A stretch of DNA of 64,000 nucleotides, from contig CAWDUQ010000002.1 of assembly GCA_963805495.1 (NCBI GenBank), forward strand, positions 1,054,001 through 1,118,000, read 5' to 3'. Source of the stretch: DAHUXD01 sp963805495. GTDB lineage: Bacteria; Acidobacteriota; Thermoanaerobaculia; UBA5066; Gp7-AA6. This document shows, piece by piece, positions 51,979-60,015 of the stretch. How positions within the stretch are numbered: the stretch's first letter is position 1; each line of letters opens with the position of its first letter. The translations under genes and the position numbers were made by a program. Under the pieces are notes generated by a model. It saw nothing but the letters and a program-made list of their open reading frames with translations. It did not search any database and was not told the origin of the DNA.

Positions 51979-52787
51979 GGGCGGGGCTCCACTTCCGCCA
52001 GCCGGCGTTCGACCTCGGCGACGTCGGCGCGGGTCGAGAGATCCAGCACACCTTCCGCGCACGGCACCGCGCGATAGCGCTCCCCCCGGTGGGTGATCGC
52101 CCAGGCGACGGCCTGCGGGAGCTCCCGCTCGCCCCGCGCCGAGACCGGTACGCGGCGGCAGGCCTCGAAGATCGATCGCGAGAAGCGCCAGAGATTCATG
52201 CTGAGGAGGACCCGGCCCGGCGATTCCGTGCCGCCCGGCGGCTTCTCGACGATCCCTCGCAGGAAGCCGTCGGGTCCGACGTCGAGGAGCGCGAAGACGT
52301 CGACACGCTCGCGCGTGAAGTTGCTCAGCGCCAGGAGAGCCTCCCGCTCGAAGACCGGAAGACCTGGCCCGGGGAGGTCCACGAGCGCACGCACGGCGGA
52401 GACCGGATACAGGTTGTCGGAATTGAGCGCGAGAACATCGTCGCCGGCGGCGAACGCCTCCGCCGCGGCGAATGCATCGGCGCTGCCTGCCGGCTCCGCC
52501 TGCTCCGCGAACGCGACGCGCACGCGACCCGCCGCGGCCCGATATCGGTCCCGGATGGCCGGGTCGTCCCCGGGTACGACGAGGCAGACCTCCTCGATGC
52601 CGGCGTCCGCCAGCGCGGAAAGGGCGTAGTCGAGAAACGGACGACCGCGGATCGGCATCAGTCCCTTCCACCCGCGGTCGGCCGCGGCCGACTGATCCGG
52701 TGTCAGGACCGCGGCCGGGTCCGGCCGGCGCATCCGCGTGCCGCGGCCGGCGGCGAGGACGACGGCTTTCCTGAGGCGGCTGCTCAC
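51975..52787 (-). CDS. Sugar nucleotidyltransferase
   Basis: A 270-residue NTP-transferase. KAVVLAAGRGTRMRRPDP is the nucleotide-binding loop; an insertion (AAVLTPDQSAAADRG) precedes GLMPIRGRPFLDYALSAL, and DVLALNSDNLYP contains the metal-binding aspartate; EKPPGGTES is the second conserved EKP motif. The enzyme joins a sugar-1-phosphate to a nucleotide; which one is not readable. Start GTG at 52787 overlaps the stop of the SUMF1-like gene (GTGA) and its own stop overlaps the GHMP kinase start, so the product of the kinase is the likely substrate. Confidence 0.87.
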   Translation of the reverse strand: MSSRLRKAVVLAAGRGTRMRRPDPAAVLTPDQSAAADRGWKGLMPIRGRPFLDYALSALADAGIEEVCLVVPGDDPAIRDRYRAAAGRVRVAFAEQAEPAGSADAFAAAEAFAAGDDVLALNSDNLYPVSAVRALVDLPGPGLPVFEREALLALSNFTRERVDVFALLDVGPDGFLRGIVEKPPGGTESPGRVLLSMNLWRFSRSIFEACRRVPVSARGERELPQAVAWAITHRGERYRAVPCAEGVLDLSTRADVAEVERRLAEVEPRP

Positions 52788-53563
52788 GGCGAACCCGCGG
52801 CCTCCGCCGGCGGCACTTCCCGCACGACACGAAACCCCAGGCTGAACCCCCTGTCCGCCGGCCGGTGGGTATAGCGGAGCGCCGACCGCGCGCTGTCGGC
52901 GTTGAAGTACCAGCTTCCGCCCCGGATCACCTTCCGCGCCGATCCGCAGGCGCCGGTCGGGTCGACGGCCGTGCCTTCCCCGTACGGGCAGAAATCGTCC
53001 TCGCACCACTCCCAGACATTGCCGTGCATGTCGAAGAGGCCCCACGGGTTGGGAGGGAAAGTGCCCGCCGGAGTCGTGCGTTCGCGAAAGCGTCCGGCCG
53101 GGTTGCCCGCGTAGGGATAGCGCCCGTCGTAGTTGGCCTCGGCCGTCGTCAGGTTGCCTCCGGTCGAAAACGGCGTCGCCGTCCCGGCGCGGCAGGCATA
53201 CTCCCACTCCGCCTCCGTCGGCAGGCGGAACACGGCGCCGGTGAGTTCCGAGAGGCGTTGGAGGAACCGCCTGGCCGCGCGCCAGTCGACCTCCTCGACC
53301 GGACAGGCCCCGCAGTCCCGGAAGTGCGACGGCCGCGTGCCCATGATCCTCGACCACTGGTCCTGCGTGACTTCGGAACGGCCCATGTCGAACGCGCGTG
53401 TGATTCGCACGCGGTGTCGCATCTCTCCGGGCTCGCGGCCAGGCTCGCCCTCGGGACTCCCCATCCAGAACTCCCCTGCCGGGATCCGGACGAGCTCGAT
53501 GCCCGCCGCCGGCTCCACGGAGGGCGCGAGGAGGCCGACCGCGAGAAGAGCGACGGCGATCAC
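52784..53563 (-). CDS. Secreted SUMF1/formylglycine-generating-enzyme-like protein
   Basis: A 259-residue protein with an N-terminal signal (MIAVALLAVGLLAPSVEPAAG). The FGE fold is clear: VRIPAGEFWMGSPEGE, SEVTQDQWSRIMG, RLPTEAEWEYACRAG, WGLFDMHGNVWEWCEDDF and VIRGGSWYFNADSARSALR, ending in GFSLGFRVVRE. The paired catalytic cysteines of true formylglycine generators (the RCA motif just before the end) are absent, replaced by LRYTHRPADRGFSLGFR, so it probably does not activate sulfatases. A binding role is more likely. Start GTG at 53563 overlaps the cupin stop. No sulfatase gene is in the window. Confidence 0.87.
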   Translation of the reverse strand: MIAVALLAVGLLAPSVEPAAGIELVRIPAGEFWMGSPEGEPGREPGEMRHRVRITRAFDMGRSEVTQDQWSRIMGTRPSHFRDCGACPVEEVDWRAARRFLQRLSELTGAVFRLPTEAEWEYACRAGTATPFSTGGNLTTAEANYDGRYPYAGNPAGRFRERTTPAGTFPPNPWGLFDMHGNVWEWCEDDFCPYGEGTAVDPTGACGSARKVIRGGSWYFNADSARSALRYTHRPADRGFSLGFRVVREVPPAEAAGSP

Positions 53564-53916
53564 TTCGCGTAGGCGCCGGCACCGAGGAGGTGAATCGAGA
53601 CGTACGGCCGATTTCCGACGACCCAGCTGTCATGCGGCACGGCGGGAACGTGGAAAAGCGACCCCTCCGTCAGCTCGATGACGCGGCCATCCTCAAAGGC
53701 GACCGTCGCCGTTCCCGACACGACGAGACCGACGTGCTCGACCGCGCAGCGAGCGGCCCCGACGGCGGGTCCGACGTGCTCCGACCATTTCCAGCCCGGC
53801 TCGTAGCTCGCGCGGCCCACCGTCATGCCGCCGACGTGGACGAGCTCGAGTCTCCCCTTCTCGAAGACCCGCGTCTCGTCGGGAGCTTCGAAGCGTCTCA
53901 GGACGACGTCGTTCAT
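53560..53916 (-). CDS. Cupin-domain protein
   Basis: A 118-residue single-domain cupin. WKWSEHVGPAVG (motif 1 with one His) and EGSLFHVPAVPHDSWVV (motif 2) give the small beta barrel, with VGLVVSGTATVAFEDG between them. The metal-binding histidine set is incomplete: only one His is clear in motif 1, so it may be a sugar-binding or isomerase-like relative rather than a dioxygenase. ATG at 53916 is set by GGGAGGGTG 7 bases upstream, 4 bases after the dehydrogenase stop. It overlaps the next gene by GTGA. Its place between a dehydrogenase and sugar-activating enzymes suggests a sugar isomerase or binding role, which is inference. Confidence 0.87.
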   Translation of the reverse strand: MNDVVLRRFEAPDETRVFEKGRLELVHVGGMTVGRASYEPGWKWSEHVGPAVGAARCAVEHVGLVVSGTATVAFEDGRVIELTEGSLFHVPAVPHDSWVVGNRPYVSIHLLGAGAYAK

Positions 53917-53920
53917 GGAA

Positions 53921-54934
53921 TCACCCTCCCAGAATTGCATAGCGCACGCCCTCGCCCCGCCTCTGCGCCTCGAGGAATCTCGGGACGTCTGCCAGCGTGC
54001 CGTGGGCCGCGACGAGGGGACGCGGATCGATCTCGCCCGCGGCAAGGGCGTCGAGGGCCGCGCTCGCCTCGGTCGGCGAATAGTGAAACGACCCGAGGAG
54101 GGCGATCTCGGCGTAGTGAAGGCGCGCGGCGTCGAAGGCCACGGTCGCTCCCGGAGCGCAGCCGCCGAAGAGCAGGACCTGCCCGCCGGGCCGCACGAGC
54201 CCGGGCAGGAGCTCCCAGACGGCCTTCTCGCCGGTGCAGTCGACGGCGATGTCGGGCGGAGCGCCTTCGTCGGCAACGAGAGCCTCAGGGCCGTCGTGCG
54301 CCACGTCGACGAACCGGGCGCCGTATCGAGACGCGAGGGCGGCGCGTTCCGGACGCCGGCCGGCGAGGACCACGTCGAGACCGTGGCGCCTTGCGACGGC
54401 GGTCCACAGGAAGGCCAACGCGCCGGCGCCGTAGACCAGAAGGGTCCCCGCCGGCGCGCGCAGCCGGTTCCAGCCGTGGAGCACCGACGCGAGCGGGTCG
54501 AGAAACGCGGCGACCTCGTCGTCCAGACCCTCCGGAACGGGGTGGAGGTTCGAGGCGACCACGCCCGCCGGAACACGCACGAACTCGGCGAACGCGCCCC
54601 ACGTGCGATCCGCGTGTCCCGTGGCACACAGGTTGGCTCGCCCGTCCCGACAATCGGCGCAGCTTCCGCAGGGTCCCGACACCCCCGGCACGACACGGTC
54701 TCCGGCCTTCCAGCGGGTGACACCGGCCCCGGCCGCGACGACCACGCCCGCGAGCTCGTGGCCCATCGTCAGCGGGAGCCGGATCCGCGGATGGCCGCGC
54801 GCCAGGATCTTCAGATCGGTTCCGCAGGTCAGGGCGGCGCGCATTCGCAGAACGACTTCGCCCCGGGCGGGGGCGGGAGCGTCGAGGACCTTCTCTTCAT
54901 AGCACCCGATGCTGGTCTGCACGAAGCCGCGCAT
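53921..54934 (-). CDS. Zinc-dependent alcohol dehydrogenase, medium-chain
   Basis: A 337-residue zinc dehydrogenase. Catalytic zinc ligands are C in ALTCGTDLKILARG and H in MGHELAGVVV; structural cysteines are CGSCADCRDGRANLC; NAD(P) binds at LLVYGAGALAFLWTAVA. After the structural lobe, FLDPLASVLHGWNRL replaces the usual ExxA with an aspartate (D for E), a small change at the third zinc ligand. ATG at 54934 (MRGFVQTSIGCYEEK) is preferred over an in-frame GTG at 54955. It begins the five-gene sugar run (dehydrogenase, cupin, SUMF1-like, nucleotidyltransferase, kinase). A polyol or sugar substrate is likely from context. Confidence 0.88.
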   Translation of the reverse strand: MRGFVQTSIGCYEEKVLDAPAPARGEVVLRMRAALTCGTDLKILARGHPRIRLPLTMGHELAGVVVAAGAGVTRWKAGDRVVPGVSGPCGSCADCRDGRANLCATGHADRTWGAFAEFVRVPAGVVASNLHPVPEGLDDEVAAFLDPLASVLHGWNRLRAPAGTLLVYGAGALAFLWTAVARRHGLDVVLAGRRPERAALASRYGARFVDVAHDGPEALVADEGAPPDIAVDCTGEKAVWELLPGLVRPGGQVLLFGGCAPGATVAFDAARLHYAEIALLGSFHYSPTEASAALDALAAGEIDPRPLVAAHGTLADVPRFLEAQRRGEGVRYAILGG

Positions 54935-54967
54935 GGATGGGGCCTCACATATCACGATCGCCGAACG

Positions 54968-54999
54968 GAAAAGAAAAGGGGCGACCTCGCGGGCGCCCC
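54968..54999 (-). terminator. Rho-independent terminator of the decayed peptidase tail
   Basis: Read on the minus strand, the stem CGCCCC/GGGGCG pattern (54994-54999 with 54978-54983, 10-base loop) is followed by the U-rich tract TTTTCTTTT (54977-54968). It lies 21 bases after the stop of the peptidase remnant at 55021. It also separates that remnant from the dehydrogenase gene at 54934. Confidence 0.6.
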
Positions 55000-55020
55000 G
55001 AAGGAACTACGAAACCAAGC

Positions 55021-55190
55021 CTACCCGCAGCGGAACACGGACACGTCGTCGACGTACCAGCCTTCCGCCCGCCGCAGCCGTCCTGGCCCTGGTCGAAGCG
55101 AAGCTGGATGGTGTCTCCGGCGTGGCCATACGGCGCGCGGTGGACGGTTGAGCGGGCTGCAGCTTCGAACCGACGCTCGGTTCGCGATCA
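55021..55190 (-). pseudogene. Remnant: C-terminal tail of a secreted protease-like gene
   Basis: The minus strand translates, in one frame, as RFEAAARSTVHRAPYGHAGD, then TIQLRFDQGQDGCGG, and after a one-base deletion near 55070 as EGWYVDDVSVFRCG and a stop at 55021. This matches the M4 peptidase next to it, which reads GSTIQLIWDIGTDGCGGVDG and WYVDDVHVYDCE. A TGA in frame near 55192 closes it upstream. It has its own terminator. It looks like the leftover end of another secreted protein with the same beta-sandwich domain. Confidence 0.7.
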
Positions 55191-55201
55191 CTCCCGGGGA
55201 C

Positions 55202-55232
55202 AAAAAAAGGGGGCCGGCCATCGCCGGCCCCC
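55202..55232 (-). terminator. Rho-independent terminator of the M4 peptidase gene
   Basis: A perfect 10-bp stem (GGGGGCCGGC at 55209-55218 and GCCGGCCCCC at 55223-55232) with a 4-base loop, followed on the minus strand by seven T (55208-55202). It lies 30 bases after the stop at 55262. This is the clearest terminator in the window. Confidence 0.9.
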
Positions 55233-55261
55233 TGCGAAACGAGCGGAAGGATTCTAGAAGG

Positions 55262-58200
55262 TCACTTCCATTGCGCCGCGGCGCTCTGGATGGCTCCCTT
55301 CTGTGCACCGGTGATGAGACCCTGCGAAACCCAGTCGTTGGTGAGACCCGCGACGCAGCTGACGAAGGCGCCATGGTTGCCCGCTCCTGCCTTGCAGGCG
55401 AGGAGCTTGTCCATGAACGTGCAGCCTTCCGGCAGGAGCTGGTTGGGAACTCCGGTATGCGACTTCTTTCCGGTACCGAGAACCACCGTCGGCTGGAGGT
55501 CGCTGCCGGCGCAGAGGTCATCCGCGTCGCGCACGCCGTCGCCGTCCGAATCCGGCTCGCAGTCGTAGACGTGAACGTCGTCGACGTACCAGCCGTCGAC
55601 GCCGCCGCAGCCGTCTGTGCCGATGTCCCAGATGAGCTGAATGGTGCTGCCCGCGGGGACGAGACCCGCGAGGTTGACGATGGTCCGGCCCCAGCTTCCG
55701 CCGACCGAGCCGCCGTCCCCGCCGGACCAGGCGCGCTGGTTCGCCTGCGGGTTGGTGTTGCCGGCAGTGGCCGAGTTCAGGACCAGATTCGGGGCGTTGT
55801 AGATGTAGTTGGCCTGGGGGATCAGAACCGAGGGGGCGCCGTTGACGCTGACCCGCAGTTGACCGCCGTCCCAGCCGGCTTCAGTCGCGACATAGTGCTC
55901 GAACGTGACGTAGGGTCCGCTCGAGATCGCGGCCGGAAGAACGATGTCCGGGCTCGTCAGATGGAGAACGCCCGACTCATCCTGCGTGACGCAGTTGCCG
56001 ATGTTGGGATCCGGGCCGAAGAACGCGCTACCGGGGCGGCCCCCTGGCAGGAAATGGGTGACCGACCAGTCACGCTCGGTGAAGCCAGGGCCAGTGGAGA
56101 TGTGGCTCAAGCTCCAAGCGGAAGTGTCGCCCTCGAAGTCGTCCTGGAGCAGGGTCCGCGAGACCGTGAGCGCTGCGCAGGCCGGGTCAGCCGGTGGATT
56201 CTTGCCGAGCATCGGGACGAAGTTGCACTGTGTCGGCGGGGTACGCATCCCCACTGCCAGCATGGCCTTCTCGATCTGAGCGAGATCCCCTGCGTTGATG
56301 ATCTGGCCGGAGGGCGCGCCCGTCGTCAGGTCGGAAAGATTGACGCCCATAAGGTCCGACGCCGACTGCTCGATCGCGTCCGCGTGATCGGCAAAGTTCG
56401 TGGCCGGGTTCTGGTAGACCGTCATCGCCCGGAAATAGATGTGCGCAGCCTTGGTCAATCCGATTCCACTGATCGTCTGGCCGTTGTAGGTTCCGCCATC
56501 CACGATCAGGGCGTAAGCGTGATTCGGAATGCCGGAATTCGTGTGCACGCCGCCGTTGTCGTTGGCCGAGGTGCCCGGGCCGCAGACGTACAGGGACGTA
56601 TCGGAGATTTTTCCGGGGTTCGAGTAGCAGGTCGGGTTGTACATGTCACGAAGCGCGCCGGTCAACCCGGGGTTCGTGTCGTCCTCGCCGACTAGCCAGC
56701 GCGTGGAGGCCTCGGTTCCGAGCTGGCCGCGCGCCATCGTCACATTGACCGCGCCGGCCGCCTTGATCGCCGCTCCGTCGGACTGGAGGACGGACAGCGC
56801 AGGGATGTTGACCACCGTCACGCCGTCTCCGGCCATGTTGACGATCCCGGCCGTGTTGTTGGCGACCAGGACCCCGACCGCGCCGTTGAGCTCCGCGTTC
56901 TTGGATTTGACAACGAATCCGCAGGTGCCGCGGTCCACCAGGGCGATCTTGCCGGCGATCGCCGCCGCGTTGGCGAACGGGGTTTCACAGCCGTCCGCCG
57001 TGGCCCCGACACCGTCGTTGGCGACGACCACGTCGTTGGTGAGGCTGAAGGTCGCCGGCCCGAACGCCGCCGTGCCTGCCAGCTTGTTGCCCGCGATCGA
57101 GGCCGGCGTATTGACCGTGACGACGGGTGGGACCGTCGTGTACGTCGTGCAGGCCCCGACGCGGAACGGATCCGTCGCCGAGTTGCCGATGGCGTCCCGA
57201 CCGTTGATCCGGTCGACGGTCTCGCCGAAGATGTCCGAGTAGGACTCGTTCAGCGCGCCCGACTGCCACTGGTAGATGAGGCCGTGCGTGTACTGCGTGT
57301 AAGCGTGCGTCCACTCATGGGCGGTCACGTCATCGGTCGTCAGGCCGATGCAGAACGAGATGAACGTGCCGTTCCAGGAAGCGTTGGGGCAGGAGTAGCC
57401 GCGGTTGAAGATGGAGTCCATGGTCGCGCCCGCTCCGTCGAACGAGTCGCGGCCGAAGGCGTTGCGGTAAAAGTCGTACGTCTCCTTGGACGAGGTGATC
57501 ATGTTGTCGGCTTCGGTGTTGCCCGTGGGGAAGGGATCCGTCTCCACCCAGAACGGCGAGCCCGGGTAGCTCGGCGGAACGGTCGGAAGGGTCATGCCAT
57601 CATAGGCGCGCCGGTTCAGCGCGTCGAAGATCCCGGGCAGACGGTCGACGATCTTGCCCGAGTGCGCGTCGACGTAGACGAACTCGCGGATGTCCGCGTC
57701 GTTGCCGACCTCGATCTGATACGCCAGGTAGTTCTCGCCCTCAATTCCGCGCGCGAGGTTCGTGCGGTAGACCATGAGAAGGCCCGATCGGGCGGACAAC
57801 TCCCGGCCCGGGTTGTCGGCGCCGACGGCCGCGATCGCAGCAGCGGCTGCCTCGGCAGCGGTCCGCGTCGGCTCCGGGTTCACGCGAATCGCCGGGATGA
57901 CGTTGCCGTTGACCGAGGTCAATTCGCCGTCGCGATTGAAGTGGACGCGCAGCATGCCCGCGAAGACCGGGACGCCGCGAAACGTCTGGGCGTAGCTGAC
58001 GTGGCGTCCGCCGAGATCGTCGGAACGCTCCTCGCTGACCCGCAACTCGGCATCCGCGTGGCGCAGGCCGAACATCCCCGCGTACTCGCGGATGAAGGCC
58101 GAGGCCTTCTCCCGCGCGGGTGCCGACACCGAGCCCATGAGGTCGCCGCGCTCACCCGGCTCGATGCCGACGAAGCGCACAGCGCCGGTCGCCGCCGAGA

Positions 58201-58366
58201 TGCTGACGCGAGCCTTGCCACCCGTGTTGCGCTCGAGCCGATCGACCCCGGCCGGGTCCAGACCTTTGTGCTTTCCGTTCTCTTTCTCGGCAGCCAGGGC
58301 CGTGCCCGGGCCGGCGAGAAGCAGAAGGAAAGCGAGTCCCGAAAGAAATATCCCCACTCTTCGCAT
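55262..58366 (-). CDS. Secreted M4 (thermolysin-like) metallopeptidase with PA insertion
   Basis: A 1034-residue exported zinc protease. After a signal peptide (IFLSGLAFLLLLAGPGTALA) come FTP and PepSY propeptide domains (about 35-270). The catalytic domain has zinc ligands H350 and H354 (HEWTH) and E374 (NESYSD), and the substrate-side histidine in NDNGGVHTNSGIPNHAY (about 610). A PA domain (about 430-545, DGCETPF and LVDRGTCGFVVKSKNAE) is inserted between the two halves. A MAM-like beta sandwich (about 730-925), an acidic thrombospondin-3 type calcium repeat (DSDGDGVRDADDLC) and an unrecognised C-terminal module with GNHGAFVSCVAGLTND follow. ATG at 58366 has GGAGG 7-8 bases upstream; the 67 bases before it hold its likely promoter. 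A strong terminator follows. Confidence 0.94.
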   Translation of the reverse strand: MRRVGIFLSGLAFLLLLAGPGTALAAEKENGKHKGLDPAGVDRLERNTGGKARVSISAATGAVRFVGIEPGERGDLMGSVSAPAREKASAFIREYAGMFGLRHADAELRVSEERSDDLGGRHVSYAQTFRGVPVFAGMLRVHFNRDGELTSVNGNVIPAIRVNPEPTRTAAEAAAAAIAAVGADNPGRELSARSGLLMVYRTNLARGIEGENYLAYQIEVGNDADIREFVYVDAHSGKIVDRLPGIFDALNRRAYDGMTLPTVPPSYPGSPFWVETDPFPTGNTEADNMITSSKETYDFYRNAFGRDSFDGAGATMDSIFNRGYSCPNASWNGTFISFCIGLTTDDVTAHEWTHAYTQYTHGLIYQWQSGALNESYSDIFGETVDRINGRDAIGNSATDPFRVGACTTYTTVPPVVTVNTPASIAGNKLAGTAAFGPATFSLTNDVVVANDGVGATADGCETPFANAAAIAGKIALVDRGTCGFVVKSKNAELNGAVGVLVANNTAGIVNMAGDGVTVVNIPALSVLQSDGAAIKAAGAVNVTMARGQLGTEASTRWLVGEDDTNPGLTGALRDMYNPTCYSNPGKISDTSLYVCGPGTSANDNGGVHTNSGIPNHAYALIVDGGTYNGQTISGIGLTKAAHIYFRAMTVYQNPATNFADHADAIEQSASDLMGVNLSDLTTGAPSGQIINAGDLAQIEKAMLAVGMRTPPTQCNFVPMLGKNPPADPACAALTVSRTLLQDDFEGDTSAWSLSHISTGPGFTERDWSVTHFLPGGRPGSAFFGPDPNIGNCVTQDESGVLHLTSPDIVLPAAISSGPYVTFEHYVATEAGWDGGQLRVSVNGAPSVLIPQANYIYNAPNLVLNSATAGNTNPQANQRAWSGGDGGSVGGSWGRTIVNLAGLVPAGSTIQLIWDIGTDGCGGVDGWYVDDVHVYDCEPDSDGDGVRDADDLCAGSDLQPTVVLGTGKKSHTGVPNQLLPEGCTFMDKLLACKAGAGNHGAFVSCVAGLTNDWVSQGLITGAQKGAIQSAAAQWK

Positions 58367-58433
58367 GCGGAAACCTCCATTCGAAAAAAGAACTCCGTCC
58401 ACCGGAAACTCCCTGGGAACTTGTTGGTGGAGT

Positions 58434-58847
58434 CTATAGCCGACGGAGAGAGAGGGAGGCAAGATAATCTTCGAGTCGGATCGTACGGCCCGAAACGGGG
58501 TACGGCTCGAGGCCGAGGAGTGTCACTGCGATCCCGCCGACGACGGCTTCGGCTTCCCCGCGACCCAGGTCGAGCTCGATTCGCTCCGGCGCGTTGGATC
58601 CCGCCGCGACCTCGACGAGGACCCGGGCGTTGCCCGCGACGATGCACTGTTCGCCCTTCGGGCAGCGCGAATCCTCGGGAACGGCGACGAAGGTCAACGT
58701 GATCTTTTCCGACCGGATCGATGCCGTCTGTCCGGCCTTCAGCTCAAACGACTGACCGAGAGTGGCTTCGACGACGTCTGCGGCACGCGGCCCGGCGGCA
58801 CAGAATGAAAAAAATACCCCGAGCGCGAGCGCCCCGAGCGGCCTCAC
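58434..58847 (-). CDS. Small secreted protein with DSRCP motif
   Basis: A 137-residue protein with a signal peptide (PLGALALGVFFSFCAAGPRA). The mature part reads LGQSFELKAGQTASI, LTFVAVPEDSRCPKGEQC, IVAGNARVLVEV, and ends LEPYPVSGRTIRLEDYLASL. The same order of motifs (DSRCP, C-x-x-AGNA, PYP) occurs in small secreted proteins of several phyla; no function is known to me. The two cysteines of CPKGEQC probably form a disulfide. Start GTG at 58847 overlaps the ispA stop (GTGA), so it is coupled to an isoprenoid gene with no obvious relation. Confidence 0.75.
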   Translation of the reverse strand: MRPLGALALGVFFSFCAAGPRAADVVEATLGQSFELKAGQTASIRSEKITLTFVAVPEDSRCPKGEQCIVAGNARVLVEVAAGSNAPERIELDLGRGEAEAVVGGIAVTLLGLEPYPVSGRTIRLEDYLASLSLRRL

Positions 58848-59762
58848 GACTTGCGCGATCCAACGAATTGAGCGAGCTGCGGAAGGACACCCCCGCCTCC
58901 CGGAAGCTCCGCGGCCGTCGCTACCGCTTCCTCCACGTTCTCCGCCAGGATCTGCTTCGACCGCTCGACCCCCCAGATCCCGGGGAACGTCGCCTTCCCC
59001 GCCGCGGAGTCCTTTCCGGCCGCCTTGCCGAGGGTCGCGGCATCGGACTCGACGTCGAGCAGGTCGTCCTTGATCTGGAACGCGAGGCCGATCTTCCTTC
59101 CGTAGAGGTCGATCCGCTCGAGGGTGGACTCGTCGGCGCCCGCGAGAATGGCGCCCGCCGAGAGCGAGGCCCGGATCAGGCGGCCGGTCTTGTTCTCGTG
59201 GATCTTCGAAACGAGCTCGGCCGTCGGGGCGTTCTCCTTCTCGGCCTCGAGATCGGCCGCCTGCCCGCCGATCATTCCCTGAGTCCCGATGGCGTCCACG
59301 ACGGTCTGCAGAACCCGGACCTTGGCGGCGGCGAACCGCTCGCCCTTCGGGTAGTGGGCGAAACGCGCCGAGGCCGTGGGTCAGCAGCGCGTCGCCCGCG
59401 AGGATCGCGGTCGCCTCGCCGAATACGACGTGGCACGTCGGAACGCCGCGGCGCAGGTCGTCGTTGTCGAGCGCCGGGAGGTCGTCGTGGATGAGCGAGT
59501 AGGTGTGGATCATCTCGAGCCCGCACGCCGCCTCGAGGAGGTCCTCGGTGCGGGCTCCGAGCACTTCGCCCGCCGTGAGGCACAGGATCGGGCGCAGGCG
59601 TTTGCCCCCGGCGAAAACCGAGTGGCGGATCGCCCGATGGAGTTGCTCGGGCCAGACGTTGGGCCCGGGCAGCAGGCGCTCGAGTGCGCCGTCGACGTCC
59701 TCCCGCCGACGAGAGAGATATGCGGCGACGTCCTTCGCGGCCGCTTCAGTCCCGCTCGTCAT
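58844..59762 (-). pseudogene. ispA: Farnesyl/polyprenyl diphosphate synthase with a one-base frameshift
   Basis: The frame starts at ATG 59762 (MTSGTEAAAKDVAAYLSRR) and shows GGKRLRPILCL, then the first aspartate-rich motif in IHDDLPALDNDDLRRG. It breaks near 59361. The rest, one frame over, has IGTQGMIGGQAADLEAEK, ENKTGRLIRASLSAGA and the second motif in FQIKDDLLDVE, to the stop at 58844. Dropping one A of AAA at 59361-59363 joins them as GLGAFAHYPKGERFAAAK, a normal 305-residue enzyme. ispA is usually essential, so a sequencing or assembly error is more likely than a dead gene. It overlaps xseB by 17 bases, the common xseA-xseB-ispA order. Confidence 0.88.
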
Positions 59763-60015
59763 CGCTCTCCCCGGCCCCGGCGGCCTCGAACGGCTCCGTC
59801 TTCCATTCTTCCGTCGAGGCCTTCAGCACGATCTCCACCGACTTCTCGACCTCGGAGAGCTTCGTGTCGCAGAAGCGCGCGAGTTCCATGCCCTCCTGGA
59901 AGAGGGCGAACTGTTTCTCGAGGCCGCGCTCCTCGCCCTCGAGCTCCGAAACGATCGACTCGAGACGCGCCAGCGCCTCCTCGAAACTCCGGCCCTTGCG
60001 CACGCGCGACGTCAC
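59746..60015 (-). CDS. xseB: Exodeoxyribonuclease VII small subunit
   Basis: An 89-residue protein of the XseB family: SFEEALARLESIVSELEGEE, LEKQFALFQEGMELARFCDT, KLSEVEKSVEIVL. It forms a coiled-coil pair and several copies bind XseA to make the single-strand exonuclease VII. The acidic tail (EPFEAAGAGESDDERD) is longer than usual. Start GTG at 60015, with GGGAGGAAA upstream inside xseA, overlaps the xseA stop (GTGA), and its end overlaps ispA by 17 bases. The xseA-xseB-ispA order is typical. Confidence 0.94.
   Translation of the reverse strand: MTSRVRKGRSFEEALARLESIVSELEGEERGLEKQFALFQEGMELARFCDTKLSEVEKSVEIVLKASTEEWKTEPFEAAGAGESDDERD

Noticed and set aside
52784..53563. Sulfatase-activating enzyme
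   Set aside because: The catalytic cysteine pair is missing and no sulfatase is nearby.
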